Below are positions 48,801-57,879 of a stretch of 64,000 nucleotides of DNA, piece by piece; positions within the stretch are counted from its first letter, which is position 1; each line of letters opens with the position of its first letter. Both the position numbers and the translations under genes were made by a program. The notes under the pieces were generated by a model. It did no database searches and had not been told where the DNA came from. It was given only the letters and a program-made list of their open reading frames with translations. The DNA is taken from the NCBI GenBank assembly GCA_947623455.1, contig OX392536.1, positions 34,229,465 to 34,293,464 of the forward strand. The letters run 5' to 3'. The DNA comes from Mimachlamys varia. Its lineage: Eukaryota > Mollusca > Bivalvia > Pectinida > Pectinidae.

Positions 48801-51800
48801 AAGGGCGTGTCATGATTTAGAGGAGGATGACTATATACTGCAAAGATTATAGCTTTATAAGATCATTCGCACATAAGTGTTGTTTTGCAGTATATATAGA
48901 GGATGAAAATTTTCATTCTGGACAAAGCAGACATTTATTTCAATCAGTGATAACAATTTAATTATAAACAATTACTACTCAAGATGAGAATATTCTTTCT
49001 GAATGTTTCCTTACACTGTAAAATACCAGGTACTGGTAATATGTACCAGATTATACGGAGATCATGCAGATTTATTATTCATGAAAATTTGTTAAAACCA
49101 TTCCAAGAATCAGAATAGCAGGCAAACTCCTGATATTAGTTTGTTAAAGTTCACCAGATCACACACTTTCTGTTATCAATTTCATGTTGTTTTTGGTTTG
49201 GTTTGTTGTTTGTGCTTTAATCTAAATATCCCCAATTAAAAGCTATATGGTTAATGAAGGACGAGACAGGCAATATGGGTGGAGGCAAACTAGCCACTGT
49301 GACCTGTAGCCAGCACCAACTATAGACTCCCCTACAGAAGGCCCGAACCAGCAACATAATGGTAGACTAGGCCTAAACCAGCAACCCAATGGTAGACTAG
49401 GCCTGAACCAGCAACCCAATGGTAGACTAGGCCCAAACCAGCAACCCAATTGTAGACTAGGCCTGAACCAGCAACCCAATGGTAGACTAGGCCCGAACCA
49501 GCAACCCAATGGTAGACTAGGCCTAAACCAGCAACCCAATGGTAGACTAGGCCTAAACCAGCAACCCAATGGTAGACTAGGCCTAAACCAGCAACCCAAT
49601 GGTAGACTAGGCCTAAACCAGCAACCCAATGGTAGACTAGGCCTAAACCAGCAACCCAATGGTAGACTAGGCCTAAACCAGCAACCCAATGTTAGACTAG
49701 GCCCGAACCAGCAACCCAATGGTAGACTAGGCCTAAATTGTTCGTAGATGGTCAGACACTTTAACAGCTGTAATACATACAGCCTACACAATGCCTACTG
49801 AAACGATTATCTATAAAGAGGTAATCAATACCCTGTGTAATGTAGCAAAATGAACAAATAATAACTTACATGTAATACGAGGCAGAACAGAACCAACTTA
49901 TATCATGTAAAATTGTGGGTATCAATAGAAAGAGGCACTATAAAGATAAACAAAAAAACAAATATTCTGGTAAACATTACAAATTGATCATCAGCTTGGT
50001 TGTTATTGATTAAGGGACAAAGATCAATTTCCAGAGTAAGACAGTCTCAGGTATGAAAGAACTAGAGCTGTCACCTACATGTAAGTGAGGATGGCTAACT
50101 AATTAACCCAACCCCCAACCCCTCCATGTAGATAAAATACTGGTACATGAAAAATAAATAAAAGGTGCAAAACTCTTTCAAAAGTGGTCAAAATGCACAA
50201 GTACCTCAGGGGGGCATATATTGCACTAACCCTTTCCACAAAAGAAATATGTTGAAAACTGAGAGATTGCATAGCCAAACAAAACGGTGTTCATTTAAAG
50301 GGGGATAACTCTTTGTAAAAGGTCGAAAATGGAAAGCTATATCAGGGGGCACATCTCGATATTGTACTGGCTATTCAAACAAAATTCTTAAAAGAACTGT
50401 TGAAAACTGAGCAAATGCATAGCCGATTAGCCAGACAAAGTTGTGTTAACTTTTATATGAAAGGGGTATAACTCTCTGCAAAAGGTTGTAAATGTAAAGT
50501 CACTTCAGGGAGCACATCTCTTATTGTACTGGCTATTCCCACAAATCAAATCAAAGGCTGTTAGGATACAAGATGAATCCAGTAACCCCCCCCCCCCCCC
50601 CACACACACACACACACACACACTTCGTTGAGGGGGTGGGGGTTAAAAAAAAACTCATTGGTAATTTAAAGTATCCACAGTCCCCCACCTGAGTAATTTA
50701 AAGGCCCAATATACGTAACTTCAGGAAATTTTTCGTGATTCTGAAAAATTCTGAAAAAAATCCAGTTGATAACCATGCAAAAATAAGCCTAAAACGAAGG
50801 AAACTTGAGCGGTAACTAACAAGAAACTCTTGACAAAAAAATCCAAAGAATTGAAAATAATTCAGGTGGGGCCCACTTCAACAAAAACCGAAGGTAGAAG
50901 ACAGTTAAAAATGGACGCGTGTTTACAAATACCGTGTTAAAACTGCTGCTGTACGGGTAACCGCTTAAGAATTCATCTTGAATATTGTTGATATCAGTTA
51001 ATCTTAACTAAATCTATGAATATAAAAAGTTATTAGGCTTGATTTTCGCTTCAGGTTTTTCCGAAAGTTACGCATATTGGGCCTTTAACATTAACAAACT
51101 TTTATTTGTATCAGTATACATGGATCAAAGATTAATTACACTGACAAAAGTCCTCAAATACTAAGTAACACATGCTGTATCATTGATACTGGAAAATGAT
51201 GTTTTTTAATGTTTGTAGGGTACAAAATACTTTGAAATTTATATATCGGACAGGGAAGTCATTAAAAAGTATCATGACATTGAAAATCATATTTGTTTAC
51301 ATTGTTATAATTACTTCCTTAATTGTCACATATACTTCAGGTGAAATAGTATGTGTAAAGGGAGGTGCTGGATAAGATCGTTTCAATGGCTCAGGTCAAA
51401 TCAAAGGTCATAGTAACCTACTTTTTACACTTGATACTCTGATATATACTAAAATGTGATTGTGTATACAAAACTTACTGACGATTCTCTGTATGAGTAG
51501 TTCCTCGTCCAGTGTCAAAGCACCCTCACAGAAAGCAAAGCAGAGCGTGACTAGCTCCTCAAGAGAACACCGCATCAGGATCCCAAAAGGAGGCCCTGTC
51601 CTCCAGGCCAAGGCAGTGCCATGACTAGCCACCTACAGACAAAGGTTACAGTGTAGATAATTAGGTACAACTGTCAAATATCTATGTTAATGTTACTCCT
51701 AATCAAATTACAAACATCCTCTACCCCTACCATCACCAAACATTGTATATTATACAGGTTACTTATATCACAATAAAATCTTTTTTAAATGATGTTTGTT

Positions 51801-54626
51801 GTAAACTTATTCAAATAAATTTGTTGAAATCCTGTTTGAAAATTAGGAACATGAAATTTATCATTAGTAGGGACCATCAGAAAGATCTACATTAGGCATT
51901 CATTTTACTGAAGTTTACCATTTTAAAAATATCTGCGTGTTCCAGGTTTCCTGCATAAACAATTTAAAAACATATTATACTGAATCTCTTTGACACATAC
52001 ATGTTTCATGCTACTATATGAGTCATGACTTGAATTTGCCTTTCTCCAGGATTATTTTCCATGAAATATTGATCTTCTGAATTTCATCAAATACTGTATG
52101 TATACATTTTTCCTGTGGTTCTCCCAGAAAATGTCATAGTTACTTACATGTATTTTCTGTGGTTCTGGAACTGAGAACTCCCTGCGGAGGAAGTGCCTGC
52201 GATCTGTAGGTCTGGCTGCCTCCAGTAGTACACTGATGTTCTCTTCCCCACCCTCTGTATGGTAATGCTTCTGCATGGCATAATATGATGTCCAGTCTGC
52301 AAGGCTCACCTCTACCTACATTGTACGTGAATGAATATTGTTAGATTTCAGAGGTGAGAACTGAATACTCGACATTCTACATTCAACCTTGTGACACACT
52401 TTGGAAACTTATCCTGGGGTGGGGCATGTAGGATTGGATCCTGAGGTAGGAGTTTGTTGGATGCATGGGATCACGTAGAGGGGGTAAACATTTATTGGAT
52501 GGGATCACGTAGAGGGGGAAACATTTATTGGATGGGATCACTTAGAGGGGATAAACGTTTATTGGATGGGATCACGTAGAGGGGGTGAACATTTATTGGA
52601 TGGGATCAAGTAGAGGGGGAAACATTTATTGGATAGGATCATGTGGAGGGGGTAAAAATTTATTGGATGGGATCCAGGGGAGGGGCTAAACATTCATTGG
52701 ATGGGATCATGTGGAGGGGATAAACGTTTATTGGATGGGATCATGTGGAGGGGGTAAGCGCTTATTGGATGGGATCATGTGGAGGGGGTAAATGTTTATT
52801 GGATGGGATCATGTGGAGGGGGAAAACGTTTATTGGATGGGATCATGTGGAGGGGTAATCGTTTATTGGATGGGATCATGTGGAGGGGTAATTGTTTATT
52901 GGATGGGATCATGTGGAGGGGTAATTGTTTATTGGATGGGATCATGTGGAGGGGGTAAAAGTTCATTGGATGGGATCATGTGGAGGGGGTAAACGTTTAT
53001 TGGATTTGATCATGTGGAGGGGGTAAAGGTTTATTGGATCGGATCATGTGGAGGGGATAAACGTTTATTGGATGGGATCCCGGGGAGGGGATAAATGTTT
53101 ATTGGATCGGATCATGTGGAGGGGATAAACGTTTATTGGATGGGATCCCGGGGAGGGGCTAAATGTTTATTGGATTGGATCATGTGGAGGGGGTAAACGT
53201 TTATTGGATGGGATCCTGGGGAGGGGGTAAACATTTATTGGATGGGATCACGTAGAGGGGGTAAACGTTTATTGGATGGGATCACGTAGAGGAGGTAAAC
53301 GTTTATTGGATGGGATAACGTAGAGGAGGTAAACGTTTATTGGATGGGATCACGTAGAGGAGGTAAACGTATATTGGATAGGATCATGTGGAGGGGGTAA
53401 AACGTTTATTTGATGGGATCATGTGGAGGGGGTAAATGTTTATTGGATTGGATCATGTGGAGGGGATAAACGTTTATTGGATGGGATCATGTGGAGGGGG
53501 TAAATGTTTATTGGATGGGATCATGTGGAGGGGGTAAAGCGTTTATTGGATGGGATCCCGGGATGGAGGTTTGTTTGATGGGATCCAGGGTTCGGGATAT
53601 GTTGGATTGGATCTTGTGGTTGGGGTTTGTTATAGATATAGAGATAAATATAGTCCTTCCTTCTGTTCACCTGTATACAGGGAGTAGCTTATAAAACTGG
53701 TCAATCGGAATTTAAGTTTATAGAATAAATTTGGTCAATATGAGAGAAGACAGAAGTGTCAAATTTGAAACCGGATTATTTCTTTTTAACAATATCATTC
53801 AAATTCATTATATGTAATCTTGAAAGAGTAATGTTAAAATTCAAATATAACAAAATACAATAACAACTTGGTAATTCATGTACTAGCAACCATGTTAAAT
53901 CAAAGAAATAGTCAAAACAACCTGATTAAAATACAGATCTTCACTATACACTATTTCATAGCATATAGTCACTATCATAGTGACTATAGTGAAGATCTGT
54001 ATCTTAATCGGATTGCAGTCAAAATTGATTTAAATATCTTGGAAAGTGTTTGCCTACTTTCTCTTGCATTTGTATTACTACTATTAATGAATCTTTTCTT
54101 TGGCAAGAATTAGTACTAAAATAAATGTAAGTACAATTGAATTTATTCTTGCCAAAGAGCAAATTTCACTTCTTTTTATAAATAGTTAAAATCTAGGACA
54201 ATTTATAAATAAAAGAGAAGTATTTTTTTATTCGATTACTTTCCCTGGAGGTACAGTACACAAATTAACCTAATTGGTGTTGAAGTTTTAATTTAGTTTT
54301 TTTGTCATATATAATCAATTACGATTATATATATTGTGCAAAAACCATCATTTATTTGCAAGCATTGAAGACCTTACCTGTGGGATCAAGGTTGTCAGCA
54401 CAGCTTTCCTGTTGGGGTTCAGTAGGCATCTGGTTTCCTGTGCTGCAACATCAACATCTAGCGACTTCATCAGGTCATCAAATCCTTGTGGTGACCTCTG
54501 AACCAGGAGACTTAACCCTTGTGACCCTACGACCTTGGAAATGGCTCGTCTGAACATGTTTTTTCTAGTCCACTGTACCAGCCACTGGACCAGGTACAAC
54601 CCTGTATAACCCAGTGATAGAATCAT
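33661..54626 (-). CDS. HLCS: Holocarboxylase synthetase (biotin--protein ligase), 11 coding exons
   Basis: HLCS uses ATP to activate biotin and attach it to lysine in the carrier domains of biotin-dependent carboxylases, in cytosol and mitochondria. Eleven exons joined here at GT-AG sites keep frame throughout and give 876 residues, longer than the 726-residue standard human form. In order: a hydrophobic then basic N-terminus (MILSLGYTGLYLVQWLVQW, then RK/RR), a VSLADWTSYY segment, a central glutamine-amidotransferase-like domain (ILVYCGKKD ... DPWADNSALLVVSCDSL), and the catalytic domain. The latter has KQTRGKGRGGNAWLSPVG (about 652-669, biotinyl-AMP loop), LKWPNDIYF (717-725), the GGVVIKST strand, GCGFNVSNKNPTICINDLIE (750-769) and a C-terminal cap ending DGNSFDMMRNLISMKTR. 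Catalytic motifs are intact. The introns contain four junction-derived minisatellites plus several mobile elements. Identity is certain; the exact splice choice at the weak exon 7 donor is less so. Confidence 0.95.
34570..35097 (-). repeat. 31/20-bp array copying the exon 10 donor junction
   Basis: On the minus strand the long units read CTGGCTACACAG|GTGAGTTTGTACC, identical to the exon 10 end and donor over ~25 bases. One unit near 35000-35030 contains a longer exon copy (ACCAACGCTGGATACACAG). Shorter 20-bp units keep CTG|GTGAGTTTGTACC. About fourteen copies hold an exact GTGAGT; a few are mutated. Confidence 0.93.
34698..34722. repeat. (AT)n microsatellite
   Basis: About 12 AT units inside the exon 10-derived array. 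Confidence 0.9.
35098..35311 (-). CDS. HLCS: HLCS coding exon 10 (750-821)
   Basis: Acceptor CTTTTTTTTAG|GTTGTGG, donor GGCTACACAG|GTGAGT, 214 nt ending in phase 2. Encodes GCGFNVSNKNPTICINDLIE, then VGRTVSIMEQLMNQFQ and LYLQRWLH. Its last bases are copied in the adjacent array. Confidence 0.95.
35975..36089 (-). CDS. HLCS: HLCS coding exon 9 (712-750), KWPND motif
   Basis: Acceptor TCTGTTTTAG|GACATT, donor AACATTG|GTAAAT, ending in phase 1. Encodes DIDLRLKWPNDIYFSNKMKL then GGVVIKSTIIDGTLKANI. KWPND is a hallmark of BirA-type ligases and lines the biotin/ATP pocket. Confidence 0.95.
36838..36998 (-). CDS. HLCS: HLCS coding exon 8 (658-711)
   Basis: Acceptor TGTTGTAG|GTCGCG, donor TACAAG|GTAGGT. 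Encodes RGGNAWLSPVGCAMFSLLVS through QHITSLAVVESVRSLSGYK, the core of the catalytic domain. Confidence 0.95.
37080..37553. mobile_element. 474-bp MITE, TA target duplication
   Basis: Inverted termini CCGTAATTTCCTGTGTATTA, flanked by TA at 37078-37079 and 37554-37555. GC-rich subterminal parts (gcccgtgggctat, tgcgggctatctac, ccccggtgcgggtaa). No coding sequence. A Tc1/mariner-mobilised MITE is likely. It lies in HLCS intron 7. Confidence 0.88.
37842..38400 (-). pseudogene. Penelope-like retroelement remnant (GIY-YIG end)
   Basis: In minus-strand order: VILYIKGISETSQRIYRSHG, MKPHKTLRN, VYKIGCQNCNASYIGET (the GIY-YIG-type start), then after a frameshift FGVCLGEVKKDT, NKSAITDHAVLSYRMIDWEN and REAIWIR-like QIKEAIWIRHSRPV. 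This order matches the reverse-transcriptase tail plus GIY-YIG endonuclease of Penelope-like elements. Frameshifted and truncated, sitting in HLCS intron 7. Confidence 0.85.
39008..39075 (-). CDS. HLCS: HLCS coding exon 7 (635-658), biotin loop
   Basis: 68 nt, acceptor GTTTACAG|ATTACAG, donor GGAAAAG|GTTGGA. Encodes KLQFHVPSGVGVIAIPGKQT then RGKG, the strand and first half of the biotinyl-AMP loop. It restores frame between exon 6 (phase 2) and exon 8 (phase 1). The donor lacks the usual A at +3. The acceptor is one of about sixteen near-identical ones. Confidence 0.85.
39076..39930 (-). repeat. 54-bp array copying the exon 7 acceptor junction
   Basis: About 16 units including the exonic one, a few of them ~50 bp. 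On the minus strand each has TTTATGTGTTTACAG + ATTACAGTTCCATG..., that is, the last intron bases and AG of intron 6 plus the first bases of exon 7. Frames of 110-201 codons open across it because 54 is divisible by three; they are not genes. Confidence 0.95.
40115..40325 (-). mobile_element. tRNA-derived SINE, inside HLCS intron 6
   Basis: On the minus strand a tRNA-like head shows an A-box-like TAGTTGAGGTGTCTGGC and a B-box-like GATTTGAGACC. It is followed by a body with ctggccgttggtcagtggtc and aactcaggcttttcccc, a pattern common in invertebrate SINEs. Boundaries are approximate. Confidence 0.55.
40497..40774 (-). repeat. 44-bp array copying the exon 6 donor junction
   Basis: Six intronic copies after the exonic original. 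Each carries CCTACCACTAT(G/C)(C/T)CTTTGT + TTGACAA followed by a GT site. Donor copies GTGAGT or GTAAGT stand near 40513, 40598, 40684 and 40729. The copy near 40556 reads GTAATA, and the one near 40642 has lost GT. The copy near 40598 matches the exon end and donor over about 32 bases, including the PTTMPLFDK codons. Confidence 0.93.
40775..41055 (-). CDS. HLCS: HLCS coding exon 6 (542-635)
   Basis: Acceptor TTTTTGTTGTACAG|AGTATG, donor TTTGACAA|GTGAGT, 281 nt ending in phase 2. Encodes SMKSKFLESLRTKLTPDGKL to VLPTTMPLFDK. The last ~26 coding bases are reproduced in the downstream intronic array. Confidence 0.93.
41541..42457 (-). repeat. 36-bp array copying the exon 5 donor junction
   Basis: About 25 units in intron 5. 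On the minus strand each is GTGTGTACCTAAATATAG + CTCCTCTCCAACACACAG: half intron start, half exon 5 end. Each therefore recreates CACACAG|GTGTGT. It starts directly at the exon. The 237-codon minus and 196-codon plus frames through it arise from the unit length (12 codons) and are not genes. Confidence 0.95.
42458..42637 (-). CDS. HLCS: HLCS coding exon 5 (482-541)
   Basis: Acceptor AATTGCAG|GTTTTACTC, 180 nt, phase 0. Encodes VLLNIDPTEHACTDEMF ... VPVFTACYLLSNTQ. The last 18 exonic bases (CTCCTCTCCAACACACAG) and the donor GTGTGTACC are the unit repeated through the adjacent array, so the end is set by protein homology (YLLS) and by phase with exon 6. Confidence 0.9.
42874..43745 (-). CDS. 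HLCS: HLCS coding exon 4 (191-481), amidotransferase-like domain
   Basis: The largest exon, 872 nt. Acceptor TGTTTGTTGTAG|GTGTGAAG, donor ATGTCTCAG|GTAAGAG. An acidic, serine-rich linker is followed by the domain typical of eukaryotic HLCS beginning NILVYCGKKD. It includes DPWADNSALLVVSCDSLHDG and GGIILSFGSPFDAMF, and ends GSETGHAIMSQ. Confidence 0.95.
44474..44614. repeat. Foldback element in HLCS intron 3
   Basis: The outer arms gttattggatatggaattca and its complement near 44590-44612, plus an inner complementary pair (aagttacaagacac / gtcttttgtaact), give a ~140-base imperfect hairpin. Confidence 0.7.
45026..45122. repeat. Small tandem repeat, three units
   Basis: Three copies of gctgtttcatat(a/c)(c/g)ct(a)a, each followed by a taggat- or tagga-type spacer. 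Confidence 0.6.
46672..46732 (+). repeat. Dispersed repeat family C, copy 2
   Basis: actcttccaattcaaaaggt ... gtgaaatttcaggggtgaac, matching 33427-33482. Confidence 0.55.
47647..47817. mobile_element. hAT-like MITE
   Basis: The left end ctagcggatccaaagg and right end gtatccgcgcctgg are inverted (CGCGGATNCA core). The flanks tgattaca / ggattata resemble a decayed 8-bp duplication as in hAT elements. Poly-G and poly-C runs lie inside. Confidence 0.45.
49340..49740. repeat. 30-bp minisatellite, ~13 units
   Basis: Unit ggcctaaaccagcaacccaa + tggtagacta, in register with almost no length change and few substitutions. The minus frame of 182 codons (RPSLPLGCWF repeats) results from the 10-codon unit and is not supported as a gene. 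It is not adjacent to an exon. Confidence 0.95.
50161..50560. repeat. Three ~155-bp tandem units
   Basis: Each has aactctttgcaaaaggt, a tcagggggcacatctc block, attgtactggctattc and gttgaaaactgag. Diverged; probably a dispersed element with internal repeats. Confidence 0.65.
50587..50625. repeat. Poly-C / (CA)n microsatellite
   Basis: A C run of about 14 followed by about ten CA units. Confidence 0.9.
50695..51089. mobile_element. TTAA-flanked MITE, copy 2
   Basis: Termini TTAAAGGCCCAATATACGTA and TACGCATATTGGGCCTTTAA, ~390 bp, with TTAA at both edges. The best-preserved of three copies. Confidence 0.85.
51479..51632 (-). CDS. HLCS: HLCS coding exon 3 (140-191)
   Basis: Acceptor TTGTCTGTAG|GTGGCT, donor ATCGTCA|GTAAGT, ending one base into a codon that exon 4 completes to Ser. 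Encodes VASHGTALAWRTGPPFGILM ... LDEELLIQRIV, still in the N-terminal extension. Confidence 0.85.
52148..52315 (-). CDS. HLCS: HLCS coding exon 2 (84-139)
   Basis: Acceptor AATGTAG|GTAGAG, donor ATACAT|GTAAGT, phase 0 at both ends. Encodes VEVSLADWTSYYAMQKHYHT and a basic stretch (RPTDRRHFLRREFSVPEPQK). A second AG (GAG|GTGAGC) six bases into the exon could be a tandem acceptor. Confidence 0.85.
52425..53640. repeat. 33-34 bp minisatellite, ~35 units, HLCS intron 1
   Basis: Unit aacgtttattggatgggatc + atgtggagggggta, with variants (acgtagagg, ccggggagg). It ends ~110 bp from exon 2 but shares no sequence with exon 1 or 2, so it is not of the junction-copy type. Confidence 0.95.
53918..54012. 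repeat. Foldback element in HLCS intron 1
   Basis: Arms gattaaaatacagatcttca and tgaagatctgtatcttaatc, with an inner palindrome tagtcactatcatagtgacta. Confidence 0.8.
54098..54170. repeat. Short inverted repeat
   Basis: tctttggcaagaatta opposite ttattcttgccaaagag, ~40 bp loop. Confidence 0.55.
54378..54626 (-). CDS. HLCS: HLCS coding exon 1 (residues 1-83)
   Basis: Start ATG at 54626-54624. An in-frame TGA (54638-54636) lies just upstream, with only a TTG between, so this is the first usable start. Donor ATCCCACAG|GTAAGG, phase 0. The N-terminus is a ~19-residue hydrophobic stretch followed by basic residues, suitable for a membrane anchor or organelle targeting. Exon sequence continues upstream as 5' UTR to the acceptor at 54883-54882. 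Confidence 0.85.
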
Positions 54627-54881
54627 ACTGTCCAATCACAACGTCAGCTAGGTCCCATCAAATCTAATGTCGCTCCTTAAACATCCCAAAAATACTGAAT
54701 CCTGCACCAATTCCTCCAGGAAGATCACATAACTCCACTGTTTGATTATACTTCTATTGTTGCCTAGCTAATCAATGCCAAATTTAATATTTTTATAAGT
54801 ACATGTAACTCCACTTTTCCATGACGGGCAAGAAGGGAATGATCCACTTCAAATAGGACTTGTAGTACACCTTCAGCTGAG
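54627..54881 (-). promoter_or_regulatory. HLCS: HLCS 5' UTR with upstream ORFs
   Basis: A strong acceptor (T-tract, ATTGCAG at 54883-54882) starts the exon. Before the main ATG there are at least four upstream ATGs with short closed frames: MEKWSYMYL-stop, an ATG directly followed by TGA, MFKERH-stop and MGPS-stop. A further 5' non-coding exon must lie upstream. Confidence 0.55.
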
Positions 54882-56020
54882 CTGCAATAAAAAAAAAAAG
54901 ATTTTAAAATCATCTATAAATTATGATCTTGTGTCATTTCTGAGTTAAAATACCTTCACATTATGTGAAGTCTCGCCATATGATTTCATGCTGTACATAC
55001 ATATATATCTAATAACCTAATTAGGTTCTGATAAACCAGAATGACAGATTCGCATATGTACGTTTTGATATCTGAGCCCCCCATGGGAGTCAATCAGATT
55101 TATACATCCTTACGAACCAGAAATATAAAAAATCCAAATAATGTCAGAGAAACACTGGAGAATAAGAATGCCTGTCTGTACAAGGTTTGGTAAACTATGG
55201 ATCAATAATATAATTCTCTTCCTCTATGTCAGTTCATGGTCCGATGTGATCGCCCTTCCAATATCGTTATATGGCCATATGGCCTGTGTGGTGATAGGTC
55301 AGGAGTAGGGATATACCGGGATAACAGAATTGATCAACTCTTAATCAATATAAAAGGATAACACTTTCCCCAACCAGATTTATCTCCTTGGAACAAATTG
55401 TACATATGATAACATATATCACTTTATATTTACTCAAAAAGGTGCAACAATACTAAAATTTCGGTGAATACACAAACAGTTCTAGATCTGTGAACAGGCA
55501 AGCTTGAGTGAACTTTTATTAATTCACTCTAGGTAAGTGAGCATTTAATCACTATTAGGAATAGTTATTCTATAATGAAAACATAATCTTACATAATAAT
55601 AATAATTAGCTCGTGTTTGGACCAATTTCTAAATGAAATACATTTTCTGAAGGCAAATGTTATTCTAAGAAGGAAAATCAAGGTCTCAGTTTTGTCAATT
55701 AACCGGAAAGTACCTTAAAACAGCATTATTTGCTAAATTTGGTGCTTGTCTGCTCAATTTCGCTGCCGCCATTCGACTATAATTATAGGAATCTCAACAT
55801 GGTACGACATGAAAAAATTTTCTATAATTTTTTTAACCTTAACAGTTTAGATTATCAAACAATAACATATTTATGTAATATCAAGATTTATTACTTAGCA
55901 CATCAGTACCATAGTTATATTTTTATTATCGTTTTCTATGTTAAAAAACATTTCTTATGTTTTCTTGCGAATCGGCACGGAACCAGGAGCAGGATAGTGG
56001 TCACATGATTCGAAAAAAAT
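54882..56020. other. Upstream of HLCS exon 1, nothing recognised
   Basis: Probably HLCS 5' intron. No exon or repeat recognised. The plus frame 55730-56008 (92 codons) is low-complexity and unsupported. Confidence 0.4.
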
Positions 56021-56344
56021 CACGTGATTTCTCGTATAAAAATAGAACGGGAAGTGCAAATGTCAGATAGCCGCCATAAACAAATATTGGCTGACGAAAA
56101 TAGAGTCAAAAGCTAAGACTATATTACAAGAAAGAAGCTGAAAGAGACTATTGAAAGATCGGAACAGATGCATCTGACAAACAAAAAGAAATACGACACT
56201 ATCAAAGAAGACGAAGAGCACGGTTTGACGGACGAAGTGTGGTTGAGTTGACAGTGCTTTCGGAAAACAAAAACGTACAGCTGATACTAGTTGTACGAAA
56301 ATACGTTCTTCATTCACGTACACTGTAAGATTATGTTCAATAAA
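56021..56344 (+). other. Compact candidate transcription unit with TATA and poly(A) signal
   Basis: An E-box CACGTG (56021-56026), TATAAA (56035-56040), an ATG at 56060 and AATAAA at 56339-56344 lie within ~325 bp on the plus strand. The frame from 56060 has 63 codons to TGA at 56249-56251, interrupted once by TAA at 56114-56116. It is lysine/glutamate-rich on both sides (SDSRHKQILADENRVK / YITRKKLKETIERSEQMHLT). Starting 30 bp after TATA, only the later ATG at 56168 (27 codons) would be used. It could be a small gene, a pseudogene or chance. Confidence 0.3.
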
Positions 56345-56769
56345 GCTTGTATAAATAATAATAAACGGCATTTGATATATTAGCCCCTATCTAGCTAACA
56401 TAAGCCACTCTAAAGCGCTTTACAGTACATAGATATACAATTCTTATACCATCAATACAATAAACACATACAGTTCTATCATATACAATTCTGAGGAGTT
56501 CACAGGAGCTGCCATATCAGGCGCTAACTACTTGTCCAATACCACCTGGCTAATAACTCCTGATGTTTATGTATGTATGCATGTATGCTGAAGATGAATT
56601 GTGTTCTGTTTGTAGTGGGACTGTATTTCCAATGGCATCTTTTAGAGTGCCACCTCACTTGAATGCTACAGCAGATACCACAACACTCATCCCAGACCAT
56701 TTTATACTCCACCTCGGTTGTTGGAGTTGTGTGGGAGGAGAAAAACACTTTCTCTGAATAGTCCATGCG

Positions 56770-56842
56770 TACGGTGATTTTTGGGATCGAAACCCCGGCC
56801 GTCTGCGTGGAAGTCCGGAGTGTTTACCACTCGAACAATCTT
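56770..56842 (-). mobile_element. tRNA-like SINE head
   Basis: On the minus strand gttcgagtggtaaacactc resembles an A-box region, and ggggtttcgatccc a B-box with one extra T. It cannot fold as an intact tRNA. The SINE body may run down to about 56390. Confidence 0.4.
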
Positions 56843-57614
56843 ATATATGATCAGTTAATACTCTCAAGCTTATTCTGATCAGCAATTCACAAAATCAATG
56901 AAAATAATCTTGTGTACTGAACAAGATATAATAACATTTATTTCTATGGATACATGTGAGGCAGGATTACCATTGCCTTCTAGCTAGCTTTGAGCTAGTT
57001 GAAATTTCCCTTAAGCTCAGGTAGATTACAACTGACTTATTAACGAAGTAGTAATATGGGATGCTTGGTTAGAAATTTGATGGAAGAACACCTCTTTTTC
57101 TATTGCCATGTAACGTTTTCATCTTTGGAACCACATATTAAAAAATGTTGCTTTAACAAAGTTATGGCTCTCAGTTTCTACAATTGCTTGTTAATCTTTT
57201 AACACATCATGCAATTGGAGAATGTTGAAACGAGGTCAAGGTGATAGACTTTGCCGAAACTTGACCCTTACCAGGTAGAATGTGTGCATCAAACTGTATA
57301 TGTCATTTTGGTCTATTGATTATGAATATTTAGTAAAAAAACATTCAAAATTAACAATGAGAATTATAAATGCCCAATGGGAACTTAAGTTATCGATTGG
57401 AAACCATTGTTTGGACTTCATTTTATTGATAGTCACAGTGACCTTTTAGACTTTGACCTTCAGACCTGAAGAGCAATCCCATGCAAAGGTTTTCAGTGCA
57501 AGGAGGCACTCTATAAAGTTTTATGGTCACCATCTTGGTCTCATTGAGAAACATTCTACATCCTTGCATGATATAAAGATGAACGTTTTTGATATGCATG
57601 TTAAATTAGTATAC

Positions 57615-57856
57615 CTGGGCCCAGTTGTTCAAAGGGTGATTAGCTTAATCACAATTTAGCGACATTTTTCAAACTTCAATAATTCTGTCAATATACAAGG
57701 TAAAATCTTAAAATCTTGCATGTAAATTGACTTGATTAGATATTTGATATCTGCAAAGTTGTAACTAAATCTATGGTTTCATTTCAAAGTTACAGGATAA
57801 TTAAAATTTGAGCTAATCACTGATTAAGCTAATCACCTTTTAAACAACTGGGCCCA
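57615..57856. mobile_element. ~242-bp MITE
   Basis: Inverted termini CTGGGCCCAGTTGTT(C/T)AAA continuing into GGTGATTAGCTTAATCA. No coding content; target duplication unclear. Confidence 0.85.
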
Positions 57857-57879
57857 GATTGTTGTGATTGAGAATTATA

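Larger units (their letters stand above)
43746..51478 (-). other. HLCS: HLCS intron 3, mostly unrecognised
   Basis: A 7.7 kb intron. Besides the repeats listed separately (44474, 45026, 46672, 47647, 49340, 50161, 50587, 50697) it is AT-rich sequence without further exons that I can support. Confidence 0.6.

Noticed and set aside
49243..49791. 182-codon frame with RPSLPLGCWF repeats
   Set aside because: 30-bp minisatellite inside HLCS intron 3. No start context, splice sites or homology.
52425..53640. Junction-copy origin for the intron 1 array
   Set aside because: The unit shares no stretch with exon 1 or 2 ends and does not touch either splice site.
54627..54635. HLCS start three codons further upstream (DS before M)
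   Set aside because: That position is TTG directly after a TGA. The first ATG is at 54626-54624.
56063..56371. 102-codon minus frame, hydrophobic
   Set aside because: Complement of a lysine/glutamate-rich plus frame, which automatically reads as Phe/Leu-rich. No HLCS splice phase fits.
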